Below are positions 8,603 through 17,048 of a stretch of 64,000 nucleotides of DNA, piece by piece. Source of the stretch: UBA4810 sp002479215 (GTDB lineage: Bacteria; Desulfobacterota; Syntrophia; Syntrophales; Smithellaceae). The translations under genes and the position numbers were made by a program. The first letter of the stretch is position 1; each line of letters starts with the position of its first letter. A model generated the notes under the pieces. It was not told where the DNA came from. It ran no database searches and worked only from the letters and a program-made list of their open reading frames with translations. Location of the stretch: NCBI GenBank assembly GCA_049514435.1, contig JBEKVB010000007.1, positions 1-64,000 of the forward strand. The letters run 5' to 3'.

Positions 8603-8788
8603 TCATTTTTCAATTTTTTTCGTTTCTTCCGGAGTTTTTTTCTCGGGTTCATCCATTGCTTTCTTAAATCCTCTAATTGCTTTACCGATTGCACTTCCTA
8701 GTTCCGGAAGCTTGCCCGGTCCGAAAATAATCAGAACTATCACCAGGATGATAATTAAGTGCATTGGTTGAAAAATTCCTTCAAACAT
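8603..8788 (-). CDS. tatA: Twin-arginine translocase subunit TatA/E
   Basis: A 61-residue protein with one N-terminal membrane helix, then the FGPGKLPELG hinge and an amphipathic helix (GSAIGKAIRGFKKAM), then a charged tail. This is the TatA/TatE architecture; it forms the pore of the Tat system for folded proteins. I start it at the ATG at 8788, eight bases after AGGAG, rather than at the GTG three codons upstream. No tatB or tatC is nearby. Confidence 0.9.
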   Translation of the reverse strand: MFEGIFQPMHLIIILVIVLIIFGPGKLPELGSAIGKAIRGFKKAMDEPEKKTPEETKKIEK

Positions 8789-9042
8789 TGAAATCACTCC
8801 TTTCTTGTATCTATTTCTACAACATTAATTTGCTTTCGTCAAACTGATTGTTTATGGAAAATTACTGTTGTCCGGATAATATGAAAATCGACAAGAAATA
8901 ATTAATCTAATTTTATTCATGGACTAAATATAGTTGACTAAATAAATTCTATATGTAAAAAACACTATCAAATGCTAACTCAACAAAAACTGACTTTACC
9001 GCGGTTAAATATTTATTTGTATAGCTAAAGGGGGGAGATAAT

Positions 9043-10401
9043 ATGGCAAAAGTGCCGCAGAAACTGGAGAAAACAAGAGCGGATATTTACAAAGACGCGC
9101 CCATTGCCAAGTTTGGCCAAAGAAAACCTGATTTCAGCACAATGGGTAAAAAAATAAAAAATCCTCATAAAAAATTCAGCGAGGTCGTTTGTGTGGAGGC
9201 CTGCCGGACACCTTATGGCCGCGCAGGCGGCATGCTGAAAGATTTTTCGGCGATGGAGCTGGGCGCTATGGCGATCAAAGAAGTTCTGCGCCGTACCGAA
9301 GGCAAGGTGAAGCCCGCGGATGTGGATTATATCTTTATGGGACAGGTTGTTCCCGCCGGCTGCGGCCAGATACCGGGAAGGCAGGCGACAATTTTAGCCG
9401 GAGTGCCGGAATCGGTGCCTTCCATTACTGTGAATAAAGTCTGCTCTTCCGGCATTAAAACCATCGATCTGGCTTTTCAAATGATCCTTTTGGGACGGGC
9501 TGATATTTGTATCGCCGGCGGCCAGGAAAGTATGAGCAATTGTCCTTATGTTCTGCCGGATATGCGCTGGGGCGCGCGCATGGGATTGCCCAACGGCCGA
9601 GTTGTAGATGCCATGGTTTACGATGGACTCTGGGACGCCTTCTACAACAGACATATGGCGATCAATGGATCGGAAGTAGCGGATGAGTTTGGTTTTACCC
9701 GACAGGAACAAGATGAGTGGGCCCTGAATTCCCAGATGAACGCCGTCCGCGCAATGAATGAGGGTAAACTCGATGCTGAAATTTTTCCTGTGGAAGTAAA
9801 ACAAGGGAAAAAAGTTGCAGTAATGGATAAAGATGAAGGACCAAGACCGGATACGTCATTGGAGGGGCTGGCGAAACTCCCGCCCGTTTTCGGCCATTTA
9901 AGTACCGTAACCGGTCAGCCGGGAAGTGTGACAGCCGGTAATGCTCCGGGAGTAAATGACGGCGGGGATGTCTGTATGCTAATGAGCAGGGAAAAAGCCG
10001 ATCAGTTGGGTCTTAAGCCGATATTTACGATTGTTGATTATGCCGAAGTATCCCAGCCGACTAAAGACATTGCTACCGTGCCGGGATTGGCCATCAAAAA
10101 AATTCTGGAACAAAATGATATGACGCTCAAGCAGATGGATATCATCGAGATAAATGAAGCCTTTGCCGCGGTGGTGCTGGTGAGCTGCCGGTCGATTCTG
10201 GGTATGTCCAAGGAAGATATGTTTAAAAAAGTAAATGTCAACGGAGGAGCAGTTGCCTTCGGCCACCCCATCGGAGCAACGGGCGCCAGAATTGCTATGA
10301 CATTGGGCTACGAACTTCGCAGGCGCGGCGGAGGCTGGGGAGTTTGCGGTATTTGTTCGGGACATGCCCAGGGTGATGCGATGCTGATCCGCGTAGATTA
10401 A
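9043..10401 (+). CDS. Acetyl-CoA acetyltransferase (thiolase) with N-terminal extension
   Basis: A 452-residue thiolase; the usual length is about 390-400. The nucleophile is Cys134 in VNKVCSSGIKT, with His408 in FGHPIGATGA and the acid/base Cys438 in CGICSGHAQGD. It joins or cleaves acyl-CoA (acetoacetyl-CoA = 2 acetyl-CoA). The first 45 residues, before the canonical start EVVCVEACRTPYGR, are an extra basic segment (YKDAPIAKFGQRKPDF). GGGGGAG just upstream supports the long start. Consistent with syntrophic fatty or aromatic acid oxidation. Chain-length specificity is not readable. Confidence 0.9.
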   Translation: MAKVPQKLEKTRADIYKDAPIAKFGQRKPDFSTMGKKIKNPHKKFSEVVCVEACRTPYGRAGGMLKDFSAMELGAMAIKEVLRRTEGKVKPADVDYIFMGQVVPAGCGQIPGRQATILAGVPESVPSITVNKVCSSGIKTIDLAFQMILLGRADICIAGGQESMSNCPYVLPDMRWGARMGLPNGRVVDAMVYDGLWDAFYNRHMAINGSEVADEFGFTRQEQDEWALNSQMNAVRAMNEGKLDAEIFPVEVKQGKKVAVMDKDEGPRPDTSLEGLAKLPPVFGHLSTVTGQPGSVTAGNAPGVNDGGDVCMLMSREKADQLGLKPIFTIVDYAEVSQPTKDIATVPGLAIKKILEQNDMTLKQMDIIEINEAFAAVVLVSCRSILGMSKEDMFKKVNVNGGAVAFGHPIGATGARIAMTLGYELRRRGGGWGVCGICSGHAQGDAMLIRVD

Positions 10402-10409
10402 AAAGCTGC

Positions 10410-10472
10410 CTTCATACGGCTACCTTTGTTGGCATCGTCGTCGGCTTCCTCAACGTATAACCTGAAGGTCAC
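10410..10472 (+). repeat. Truncated family-2 repeat, copy 3
   Basis: Starts CTTCATACGGCTACCTTTGT and follows copy 4 (13864) nearly base for base through TAACCTGAAGGTCACG, then diverges abruptly. The missing right half is replaced by the tail of the HEPN gene region, so the element marks a junction of an insertion or deletion. Confidence 0.65.
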
Positions 10473-10552
10473 GTGTGCCGGCCGACAGGGTTAGGAGATC
10501 GTTTAACTTTGAACGGCACGTGGCTCGGTCCGTGTGCAACCGCTTGTTAGGC
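10459..10552 (-). other. Possible degenerate attC site after the HEPN gene
   Basis: Read on the minus strand, GCCTAAC (10552-10546) matches the RYYYAAC R'' consensus and is followed by AAGCGGTTGCACACGG, with the 5-base spacer typical of attC. An inner partial inverted repeat (GCCACGTGCCG and CGGCACACGTG) follows. The expected GTTRRRY end is poor (GGTTATAC). Weak candidate; the 5' side of the gene shows no matching half-site. Confidence 0.3.
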
Positions 10553-10555
10553 TGT

Positions 10556-11365
10556 TTAAATTTTATTAGCAGCAAGAAATAATCTTATCGTCTCCGCGGT
10601 TTGATAATATCTTGGAAAAATCTGCAAATTGACAAATGCATCTTCACGACTTAATACGGGTGGTGTATCGCGTGGATGACCAAGGTCATTTCTTTGGCCT
10701 CTTAGTAAATCGTAAATTGCAGTAATCATTATACCGGCATTATCAGGGAATCCTGTAAGTTTAGCGGTTTGAAGAGATTCAATTTTCAGTCGCATCCAAT
10801 CAAATTTTGGCTTGATTGGGAATCTTATGAGAATCTTCTCGAAATCTGATTTCTCTTTTGTACTAGAAATCGCAGCAGACATAGAAGAGCATAATAAAAG
10901 AAAAACTCTCTCTGCAGCAATGCCAAGCATCATCGTACTCGCAACAGTATTACCATGGTGATATGTGCTTAGGCTTTCTGATAGGTAAGCCAATACAGTA
11001 TTGTCTGGATTAGAGATCTGCGATCTGATGTGCTTTATATATCCTAATGAATCATATGGATTTGGTTCTGGTGAATTTATTACCATATTGCCGAAATCAG
11101 TCAAATGAAACCATGGTAACTTCGGATTTGCAGAATTAAACCCAGGTGAAAGGACTCCTTCGACAAGAAGGCGCCAGACCACTTCCTCTATTTGGAAAAA
11201 TAGTAAACCTTGATGGTCTGGGCTCTTAAGCTCAATATATGGGTCAAAATAGCGCATTTCATTTTCCACCATTTTCCAGTCTCTATCTTTTCGCAATCGG
11301 TCGAATACTGCGTGCCTGAGAAGAACTAAGTCTGGTTGCTTCCAGTCATACAAAATCTTTCCCAT
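10556..11365 (-). CDS. HEPN-domain protein, orphan
   Basis: A 269-residue protein I do not recognise by name. The C-terminal part looks like a HEPN helical bundle: a helix with YHHGNTVASTMMLGIAAERV and, at about residues 225-230, RNDLGH, the RX4H motif of HEPN ribonucleases. The N-terminal half is mixed alpha/beta without a clear family. ATG at 11365 follows AGGTGA; the longer TTG start lacks one. Many HEPN proteins serve in phage defence or toxin systems, but no antitoxin partner is adjacent. Flanked by a broken repeat and an attC-like tail, so it may have arrived as a cassette. Confidence 0.6.
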   Translation of the reverse strand: MGKILYDWKQPDLVLLRHAVFDRLRKDRDWKMVENEMRYFDPYIELKSPDHQGLLFFQIEEVVWRLLVEGVLSPGFNSANPKLPWFHLTDFGNMVINSPEPNPYDSLGYIKHIRSQISNPDNTVLAYLSESLSTYHHGNTVASTMMLGIAAERVFLLLCSSMSAAISSTKEKSDFEKILIRFPIKPKFDWMRLKIESLQTAKLTGFPDNAGIMITAIYDLLRGQRNDLGHPRDTPPVLSREDAFVNLQIFPRYYQTAETIRLFLAANKI

Positions 11366-11426
11366 TGATTTCACCTCACAGTCGAACAATGATTATACAG
11401 ACTTTATAAGACGTTTCCTTATCCAT

Positions 11427-12776
11427 TTAGCACAGCATCTTTTCCACAACATCCGCGATTTGGCGGCAGTAACTTTCAGTTTCCTTTTTTGTCGGGCCTT
11501 CGACCATAACCCGGCACATATTCTGCGTGCCGGAGTAGCGCACCAAGACGCGGCCTTTGTCGCCCAGCTTTTCTTCGATTTGCCTGACGGCGGCCATGAT
11601 TTCCGGTACGGATTCAATTTTTGGTTTATTTTTTACATCAAGATTGATGAGCACTTGCGGAAATATTGTCATTATGCCGGCCAATTCGGAAAGCAACTTA
11701 CCTTCCTTTTTCATTGCCGCCAATAGTTGCAGTGCCGTAATTAAACCGTCGCCGGTGGTATGATGCTGCAAAAAGATTATATGGCCGGAATCTTCACCGC
11801 CGATGATGGCTCCACGTGCCAGCATTTCTTTCAGAACATAACGGTCACCGACATCGGCAAAAACGGAATCAATTCCCAATTTCTGAAAAGCAACACTCAA
11901 TCCTAGATTGCTCATGACTGTGCGGACAACTAAATTATTTTTCAATTTGCCTTCTTTTTTCAGAATGGCTGAGCAAATGGCCAATGCCTGATCGCCTGTA
12001 AGAACTGTTCCCTTTTCATCCACGGCAATCACCCTGTCGCCGTCGCCGTCAAAAGCAAAACCGGCATCGGCTTTTTGCTGTAATACTTCCTGGGCCAATG
12101 CATCGGTATGTTGCGAACCGCAATTGAGGTTGATGTTTTTGCCGTCGGGTTGATCAAATAGCGTAGTAACCTTAACACCCAGTTCCGTAAATACGACAGG
12201 AGCCACACGATAAGTGGCGCCGTTCGCGCAATCGAGAACTATTTTCGTTCCTTCGGGGTTAATCTCTTGCGGGAAAGCGGCTTTAAGAAAATCTACGTAA
12301 CGTCCGATGGCGTCATCCAGCCGCGATAATTTACCCATCTCTTTCGAGGCGGGGTGGAGCTTGTGCATATTGTTGGCAAAGATGAGTTCTTCGATTTGTT
12401 TTTCCTTTTCATCAGATAGTTTGAAACCGTCACTGTTGAAAAATTTTATGCCGTTATCCTGCATGGGATTGTGGGAGGCGGAAATCATAATACCCGCGTC
12501 AGCCCGCATGCTCTTGGTCAAAAAAGCTATTCCCGGTGTTGAAATGATACCCGCGGAAATAGCATTGACGCCCATCGAACAAATACCGGCAATAATCGCT
12601 TCTTCAAACATATCTCCGGAGAGCCGGGTATCTTTGCCGAGAAGGATTCGGGGAGAATGTCCTTTTCTTTTGGATAGGTAAGCAATAGCCCGCCCCACGT
12701 TGAGGGCGACTTCCGCCGTCATGGGATATTCATTGGCAATTCCCCTGATTCCGTCGGTGCCGAAGAGTTTTTTCAT
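11427..12776 (-). CDS. glmM: Phosphoglucosamine mutase
   Basis: A 449-residue alpha-D-phosphohexomutase. Catalytic serine loop is MISASHNPMQDNGIKFF, the metal site is FDGDGDR, the substrate loop GGEDSGHI, and the phosphate-binding end is VRYSGTQNMCRVMVEG. The opening LFGTDGIRG is specific for GlmM. It converts glucosamine-6-phosphate to glucosamine-1-phosphate for UDP-GlcNAc, peptidoglycan and LPS synthesis. Cytosolic. Divergent from mdh. Confidence 0.95.
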   Translation of the reverse strand: MKKLFGTDGIRGIANEYPMTAEVALNVGRAIAYLSKRKGHSPRILLGKDTRLSGDMFEEAIIAGICSMGVNAISAGIISTPGIAFLTKSMRADAGIMISASHNPMQDNGIKFFNSDGFKLSDEKEKQIEELIFANNMHKLHPASKEMGKLSRLDDAIGRYVDFLKAAFPQEINPEGTKIVLDCANGATYRVAPVVFTELGVKVTTLFDQPDGKNINLNCGSQHTDALAQEVLQQKADAGFAFDGDGDRVIAVDEKGTVLTGDQALAICSAILKKEGKLKNNLVVRTVMSNLGLSVAFQKLGIDSVFADVGDRYVLKEMLARGAIIGGEDSGHIIFLQHHTTGDGLITALQLLAAMKKEGKLLSELAGIMTIFPQVLINLDVKNKPKIESVPEIMAAVRQIEEKLGDKGRVLVRYSGTQNMCRVMVEGPTKKETESYCRQIADVVEKMLC

Positions 12777-12844
12777 TTTTTTCTCCAGTTATTGTTCCAT
12801 TTTTTACCTTACAGTATTTGATTTTGCAACAGGGAAAAAAGTAT

Positions 12845-12873
12845 TTGACGATTGTCTAAAATTAAGTTTAATT
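12845..12873 (+). promoter_or_regulatory. Candidate mdh promoter
   Basis: TTGACG (12845) and TTAATT (12868) are spaced by 17 bases, 47 bases ahead of the mdh ATG. Consensus match only. Confidence 0.4.
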
Positions 12874-12919
12874 GTAGTAAATGACAAGGTTAATTAAATA
12901 AATTTTGAGGTATTCGGAA

Positions 12920-13852
12920 ATGAATCAGAAAGTTACAGTAGTAGGGGCGGGTAATGTCGGGGCTACAGCGGCACAGAGACTTGCCGAAAAAGAACTCTGC
13001 GATGTTGTTTTAGTTGATATTATTGAAGGAGTGCCGCAGGGAAAGGCGCTGGATTTGGCCGAGGCAGCGCCGCTGGAGAAACATGATGCCCATCTTACCG
13101 GCGCCAACTCTTACGAGGCTTCAGCCCACTCGGATATTGTTATTATCACCGCGGGAATACCGCGAAAACCCGGCATGAGCCGCGATGATCTTTTAGCCAC
13201 CAACAGGGGGATAATTAAAAATGTGACCAAGCAGGTTGTAAAATATTCGCCGGACGTCATCTTGATTATTGTCAGTAATCCCTTGGATGCCATGTGTCAT
13301 GTAGCGATGGAAGAAAGCGGTTTTCCTAAGCAAAGGATAATAGGCATGGCCGGAGTTTTGGATTCGGCGCGCTTCCGCACTTTTATTGCTGCGGAACTGA
13401 ATATTTCCGTGGAAAACGTTCACGCTCTCGTTTTGGGAGGGCACGGCGACACAATGGTGCCATTGCCGCGCTTTTCCACAGTGGCGGGTGTTCCCATAAC
13501 AGAACTTATTTCGCCGGAACGCATTGAGGCCATGGTGACGCGGACGCGCAATGGCGGCGCGGAGATAGTCGGCCTTTTAAAAACCGGCAGCGCTTACTAC
13601 GCTCCCGCTTCGGCAGCCGTGGAAATGGCGGAATCAATACTGAAAGATAAAAAGAAAATTTTACCCTGCGCTGCTTATCTCACGGGCGAATACGGCATCT
13701 CCGGTCTTTTCGTTGGTGTACCGGTAAAACTCGGTAAAAATGGGATCGAACAAATTGTTTCTTTAAAACTCACCGCAGATGAGAAAAAAGCATTGGCCAA
13801 ATCAGCAGCAGCTGTGCAAGAGTTGGTGGATGCGATGAAGAAGATGGCATGA
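12920..13852 (+). CDS. mdh: Malate dehydrogenase (NAD-dependent)
   Basis: A 310-residue LDH/MDH-family enzyme. The Rossmann loop GAGNVGATAA is at residues 9-18, with the NAD-selecting Asp33. The substrate loop PRKPGMSRDD supplies Arg82 and Arg88; Arg82 in place of Gln marks a malate rather than lactate enzyme. The catalytic His175 is in GGHGDTMV. It interconverts malate and oxaloacetate. The ATG at 12920 follows GAGG by nine bases; a TTG five codons earlier overlaps that site and is less likely. A family-2 repeat follows. Confidence 0.93.
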   Translation: MNQKVTVVGAGNVGATAAQRLAEKELCDVVLVDIIEGVPQGKALDLAEAAPLEKHDAHLTGANSYEASAHSDIVIITAGIPRKPGMSRDDLLATNRGIIKNVTKQVVKYSPDVILIIVSNPLDAMCHVAMEESGFPKQRIIGMAGVLDSARFRTFIAAELNISVENVHALVLGGHGDTMVPLPRFSTVAGVPITELISPERIEAMVTRTRNGGAEIVGLLKTGSAYYAPASAAVEMAESILKDKKKILPCAAYLTGEYGISGLFVGVPVKLGKNGIEQIVSLKLTADEKKALAKSAAAVQELVDAMKKMA

Positions 13853-13863
13853 ACGCAAACTGT

Positions 13864-13985
13864 ATTCATACGGCTACCTTTGTTGGCTGTGTCGTCGGCT
13901 TCCTCAATGTATAACCTGAAGGTCACGCGTTAGTAATACGCCTGCGGAGCCTCCTCCTTGCCGTCGCGGTATCCTGATGACTACA
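13864..13985 (+). repeat. MITE-like intergenic repeat, family 2, copy 4
   Basis: Begins TTCATACGGCTACCTTTG, contains GTCGTCGGCTTCCTCAATGT, then the module TAACCTGAAGGTCAC (13912-13926), then GCGTTAGTAATACGCCTGCG and the right arm ending in CGCGGTATCC. Compared with copy 2, the module is an insertion at the hairpin tip. Lies between mdh and the iron-sulfur gene. Confidence 0.65.
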
Positions 13986-14034
13986 GCTTGCTTGATTCCC
14001 TAAATCGCAAGTTTGAAAACTGGAGAGCGATTTT

Positions 14035-14811
14035 ATGAAACGAAAGATTATCAAGATCGATGAAGAGAAATGCACCGGCTGCGGTTTGTGCGTACCGAAT
14101 TGTCAGGAAGAGGCCATAAAGATTATTGACGGCAAAGCAAAACTGGTCAGCGATGTTTTTTGCGATGGACTGGGCGCCTGTCTAGGTGAATGTCCGGAAG
14201 GGGCTCTTTCTATTGAAGATCGGGAAGCGAAGCCGTTTGATGAAAAAATGGTCATGGAAAATATTGCCCGCAAAAAGTGCGAACAAACTCAGGGACATGG
14301 CGGCAAAGCAACCCCGCATGGTCTTGGTGTTATTAACCCTGCCACTCACGGTTGTCCCGGGTCAGCGCATGCCATTTTCGAAAGGAAGTCACCCGTGGCC
14401 GCAAGCGCTGTGCAGGCAAATACACAGCAATCCGAACTTACACACTGGCCTATTCAGTTCCATCTGGTAAATCCGGCCGCTGATTTTTTCCGTGGCAAAG
14501 ATGTTGTGCTGGCCGCCGATTGCATCGCTTATTCTCTGCCTGATTTTCATGAAAGATTTCTGAAAGGCAAAAGCCTGGCCATTGCCTGCCCGAAACTTGA
14601 TGAAGGGCAGGATGTTTACAGGGAAAAAATACGTAAAATGGCGGATGAAGCCGAAATAAATACTCTAACTGTGATCATGATGGAAGTTCCCTGCTGTCGC
14701 GGCCTTCTGCAAATTGCTCAAACGGCACTGCAGTCGGCAAAACGAAAAGTTCCATTAAAAGCCGTTATTGTCGGTACACGCGGTGATGTCATTTCAGAAG
14801 AGTGGATTTAG
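14035..14811 (+). CDS. Two-[4Fe-4S] ferredoxin-type protein
   Basis: A 258-residue protein. The N-terminal 60 residues hold two cluster motifs, CTGCGLCVPNC and CDGLGACLGECPEGA. The middle is rich in His, Gly and Pro and probably unstructured. The C-terminal 110 residues form an alpha/beta domain with Cys in AADCIAYS, AIACPKLDEGQD and EVPCCRGL. The same architecture is widespread in anaerobes as a soluble electron-transfer or accessory iron-sulfur protein, but its exact partner is unknown. Good start at ATG after GGAGAG. Follows mdh in the same direction, about 180 bases on. Confidence 0.8.
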   Translation: MKRKIIKIDEEKCTGCGLCVPNCQEEAIKIIDGKAKLVSDVFCDGLGACLGECPEGALSIEDREAKPFDEKMVMENIARKKCEQTQGHGGKATPHGLGVINPATHGCPGSAHAIFERKSPVAASAVQANTQQSELTHWPIQFHLVNPAADFFRGKDVVLAADCIAYSLPDFHERFLKGKSLAIACPKLDEGQDVYREKIRKMADEAEINTLTVIMMEVPCCRGLLQIAQTALQSAKRKVPLKAVIVGTRGDVISEEWI

Positions 14812-14896
14812 GCTAAATCTCTAATATTTTGATTTTAATCTGTAGTTAATATCTTAAATACAGAAAGCTGGAGAAAAAACTCTGATGTCCAGGCGG

Positions 14897-15280
14897 TTAT
14901 TTCTCCTTCTGGTTCTTGAAAAAATTAGAAATTGTTTCTAAAAAAACTTCAATGGAGAATGGTTTAAGGAGATAACCCGCAAACCCGATATCCATGGCCT
15001 CTTCTTTATCTGTATGCATGGCATTGCCGGTTACAGCAATAATAGGAATTTTCTTTAAATCAGGATCACTCTTTATGAACTGAGCCGCGCTGAATCCATC
15101 TATGCCCGGCAACTGTATATCCATCAGAATGAGATCGGGATGTTTTTCTCTTACCAGGCGAATGCCGGTCTCGGCATCCCTAGCCTCCAATATACGATAC
15201 TTGCCTATCTGGAGGAATGCCCTGATAAGCTTCATGTTGATTTCATTATCTTCGATTACTAAAATAGTTTTGTTTTTCAT
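14897..15280 (-). CDS. Single-domain response regulator
   Basis: A 127-residue receiver domain without output domain. The acidic pair E10/D11, phospho-acceptor Asp54 in LILMDIQLPG, Thr84 and Lys106 in YLLKPF are all present. It lies just downstream of the histidine kinase on the same strand (69 bases) and is presumably its phosphotransfer partner, acting through protein contacts as in CheY or DivK-type proteins. Confidence 0.9.
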   Translation of the reverse strand: MKNKTILVIEDNEINMKLIRAFLQIGKYRILEARDAETGIRLVREKHPDLILMDIQLPGIDGFSAAQFIKSDPDLKKIPIIAVTGNAMHTDKEEAMDIGFAGYLLKPFSIEVFLETISNFFKNQKEK

Positions 15281-15349
15281 GATAAGCCCTTTCTTGAGAT
15301 TTTATCCATAGCTGAATGATGGGAAAGTGCAAGGATTATATTTCCGAAT

Positions 15350-16792
15350 CTAGACTGGAATCACAAAGTGAAAAGTAGATCCCTTATCTTCCCCCTCACT
15401 ATCTACCCATATACTCCCCTTGTGGAGTTCCACAAATTGCTTGGTTAAAGACAGGCCCAGCCCTGTACCCTGATACCGGCGGCTTTTAGATCCGTCAACT
15501 TGTATAAAGGGTTTGAATATCAGTTTCATATCGTCCATCTTTAAACCAATGCCGGTATCCGCTACAGAAACTTTCACTAAGTGTTTATGATTCATTAGCT
15601 CGTGGCCATAGAGGCTAGGCAAATATAGCATTTCCCCCTTTTTTGTTAACCAGTGGTTGTTTGCGCGGGTCAGATGGTGTGCCGACAGTTTGATTGATCC
15701 TCCCTCCGGAGTGAATTTAATGGCATTGGAAAGGAGATTGTATATGATTTGTCTGACCATTCGTTCATCAGCCTGAATGGTCTTGGGACAATCAGCGATA
15801 TCTGACAATAGTTTATTTCCGCGACCTTGAGCCAGCTTCTCAAAAATGTTCAAACTGTTTTCTAAAAGCATTTTCAAGTTGATTTCCGATATATCCAAAT
15901 CCATTTTGCCTGCTTCCATTTTGCTGAGGTCCAGAAGATCGTTAATGATGGCAAGCAGATGCTTTCCGCTTGTGTTTATATCTTTTACCGAATCCTTCTG
16001 CTTTTCGTTCAATTCACCAAGGTAATGATTATTGAGCAGATCCGAAAATCCGATAATGGCATGAAGAGGCGTTCTCAGTTCATGGGATATGTTGGCTAAA
16101 AATTCTGACTTAAGTCGGTCAGATTCACTTGCCTTAATTAACGCCACTCGAAGCTCTTCGTTTTGCCGGCGCAGCTGCTCTCTGCTATTTTTTAAAAGTT
16201 GCACCGTATAGGAAGAGATAAAGGCCACAATAAACAACATGGGTACTACGGCAATCATAATGGCCACCTGATATTTCCAGGGCATGTAATAATCAGGATT
16301 AACCTTTATAGTCTGAAGAATACCACCATGCTCCAAATTAATCAGCAACAAGAAGCAAATATTGCTGAAACCGGCGATAATGTATGGCTTTCTGCGAGGT
16401 TCCAGGGGGCCTACATAGGCGATAGAGGCCGCATAAAGGGGCAGGAGAAAAGCTGCTTCTATGCCGCCAAAAGAATGGATAACGGCGGTGAATCCGATAA
16501 TTTCCAGCAAGCTGATAAAATATGAAAAATATTTAGCAATGGTTTGACTTATAATTCTTTTTAAAACCCAGAGAGCGGGAGGATTTATCAGGATCAGGTA
16601 TAAAATGGCAACGCTTGCGCTGGCTAAATTATCAAAATTAATGAGGCCGAATAAATAAGCTGTCAAGGCAGTTAGCCACATAACAAAACTGGCACTCGAT
16701 CTTACAACGGCCGATTGTCGCTGCCTTTGATAAAGTGACTTCAGAAAATCGGCACCCACTTCTATTAACTTTTGATCAGCTTTGACAATCAT
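15350..16792 (-). CDS. Membrane-bound sensor histidine kinase
   Basis: A 480-residue kinase. About six hydrophobic segments fill residues 35-200, followed by a short coiled coil, the HisKA domain with His237 in NISHELRTPLH, and a HATPase domain with NLLSNAIKFTPEGG, VSVADTGIGL and GTGLGLSLTKQ. A 25-residue insertion (near HHLTRANNHWLTKKG) separates the N and G1 boxes. The N-terminal membrane part has no recognisable ligand domain, so the signal is unknown. Expressed ahead of the single-domain regulator. Confidence 0.88.
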   Translation of the reverse strand: MIVKADQKLIEVGADFLKSLYQRQRQSAVVRSSASFVMWLTALTAYLFGLINFDNLASASVAILYLILINPPALWVLKRIISQTIAKYFSYFISLLEIIGFTAVIHSFGGIEAAFLLPLYAASIAYVGPLEPRRKPYIIAGFSNICFLLLINLEHGGILQTIKVNPDYYMPWKYQVAIMIAVVPMLFIVAFISSYTVQLLKNSREQLRRQNEELRVALIKASESDRLKSEFLANISHELRTPLHAIIGFSDLLNNHYLGELNEKQKDSVKDINTSGKHLLAIINDLLDLSKMEAGKMDLDISEINLKMLLENSLNIFEKLAQGRGNKLLSDIADCPKTIQADERMVRQIIYNLLSNAIKFTPEGGSIKLSAHHLTRANNHWLTKKGEMLYLPSLYGHELMNHKHLVKVSVADTGIGLKMDDMKLIFKPFIQVDGSKSRRYQGTGLGLSLTKQFVELHKGSIWVDSEGEDKGSTFHFVIPV

Positions 16793-17048
16793 TTATATTA
16801 TTTCACTTTTTTGAGGTTTGCTATAATATTTTTATAATTCTTGCCTTACTTTTCACAGAACAATATCACAGAAATCTGCAGGAGGCCGTTTTGGACAAGA
16901 AATTGTTTTATATTCCTTTTAATTAGGAAAAAGGTGTTAATGTGTCAAGAAAATTAAACCATAATTTTTTAGACCAATCATGAGACTTTAAATAAGTGCG
17001 GCAAATAGGTTTGCGAAGTAGCGGATTTTACAGGAGCTTCAGAAATCC

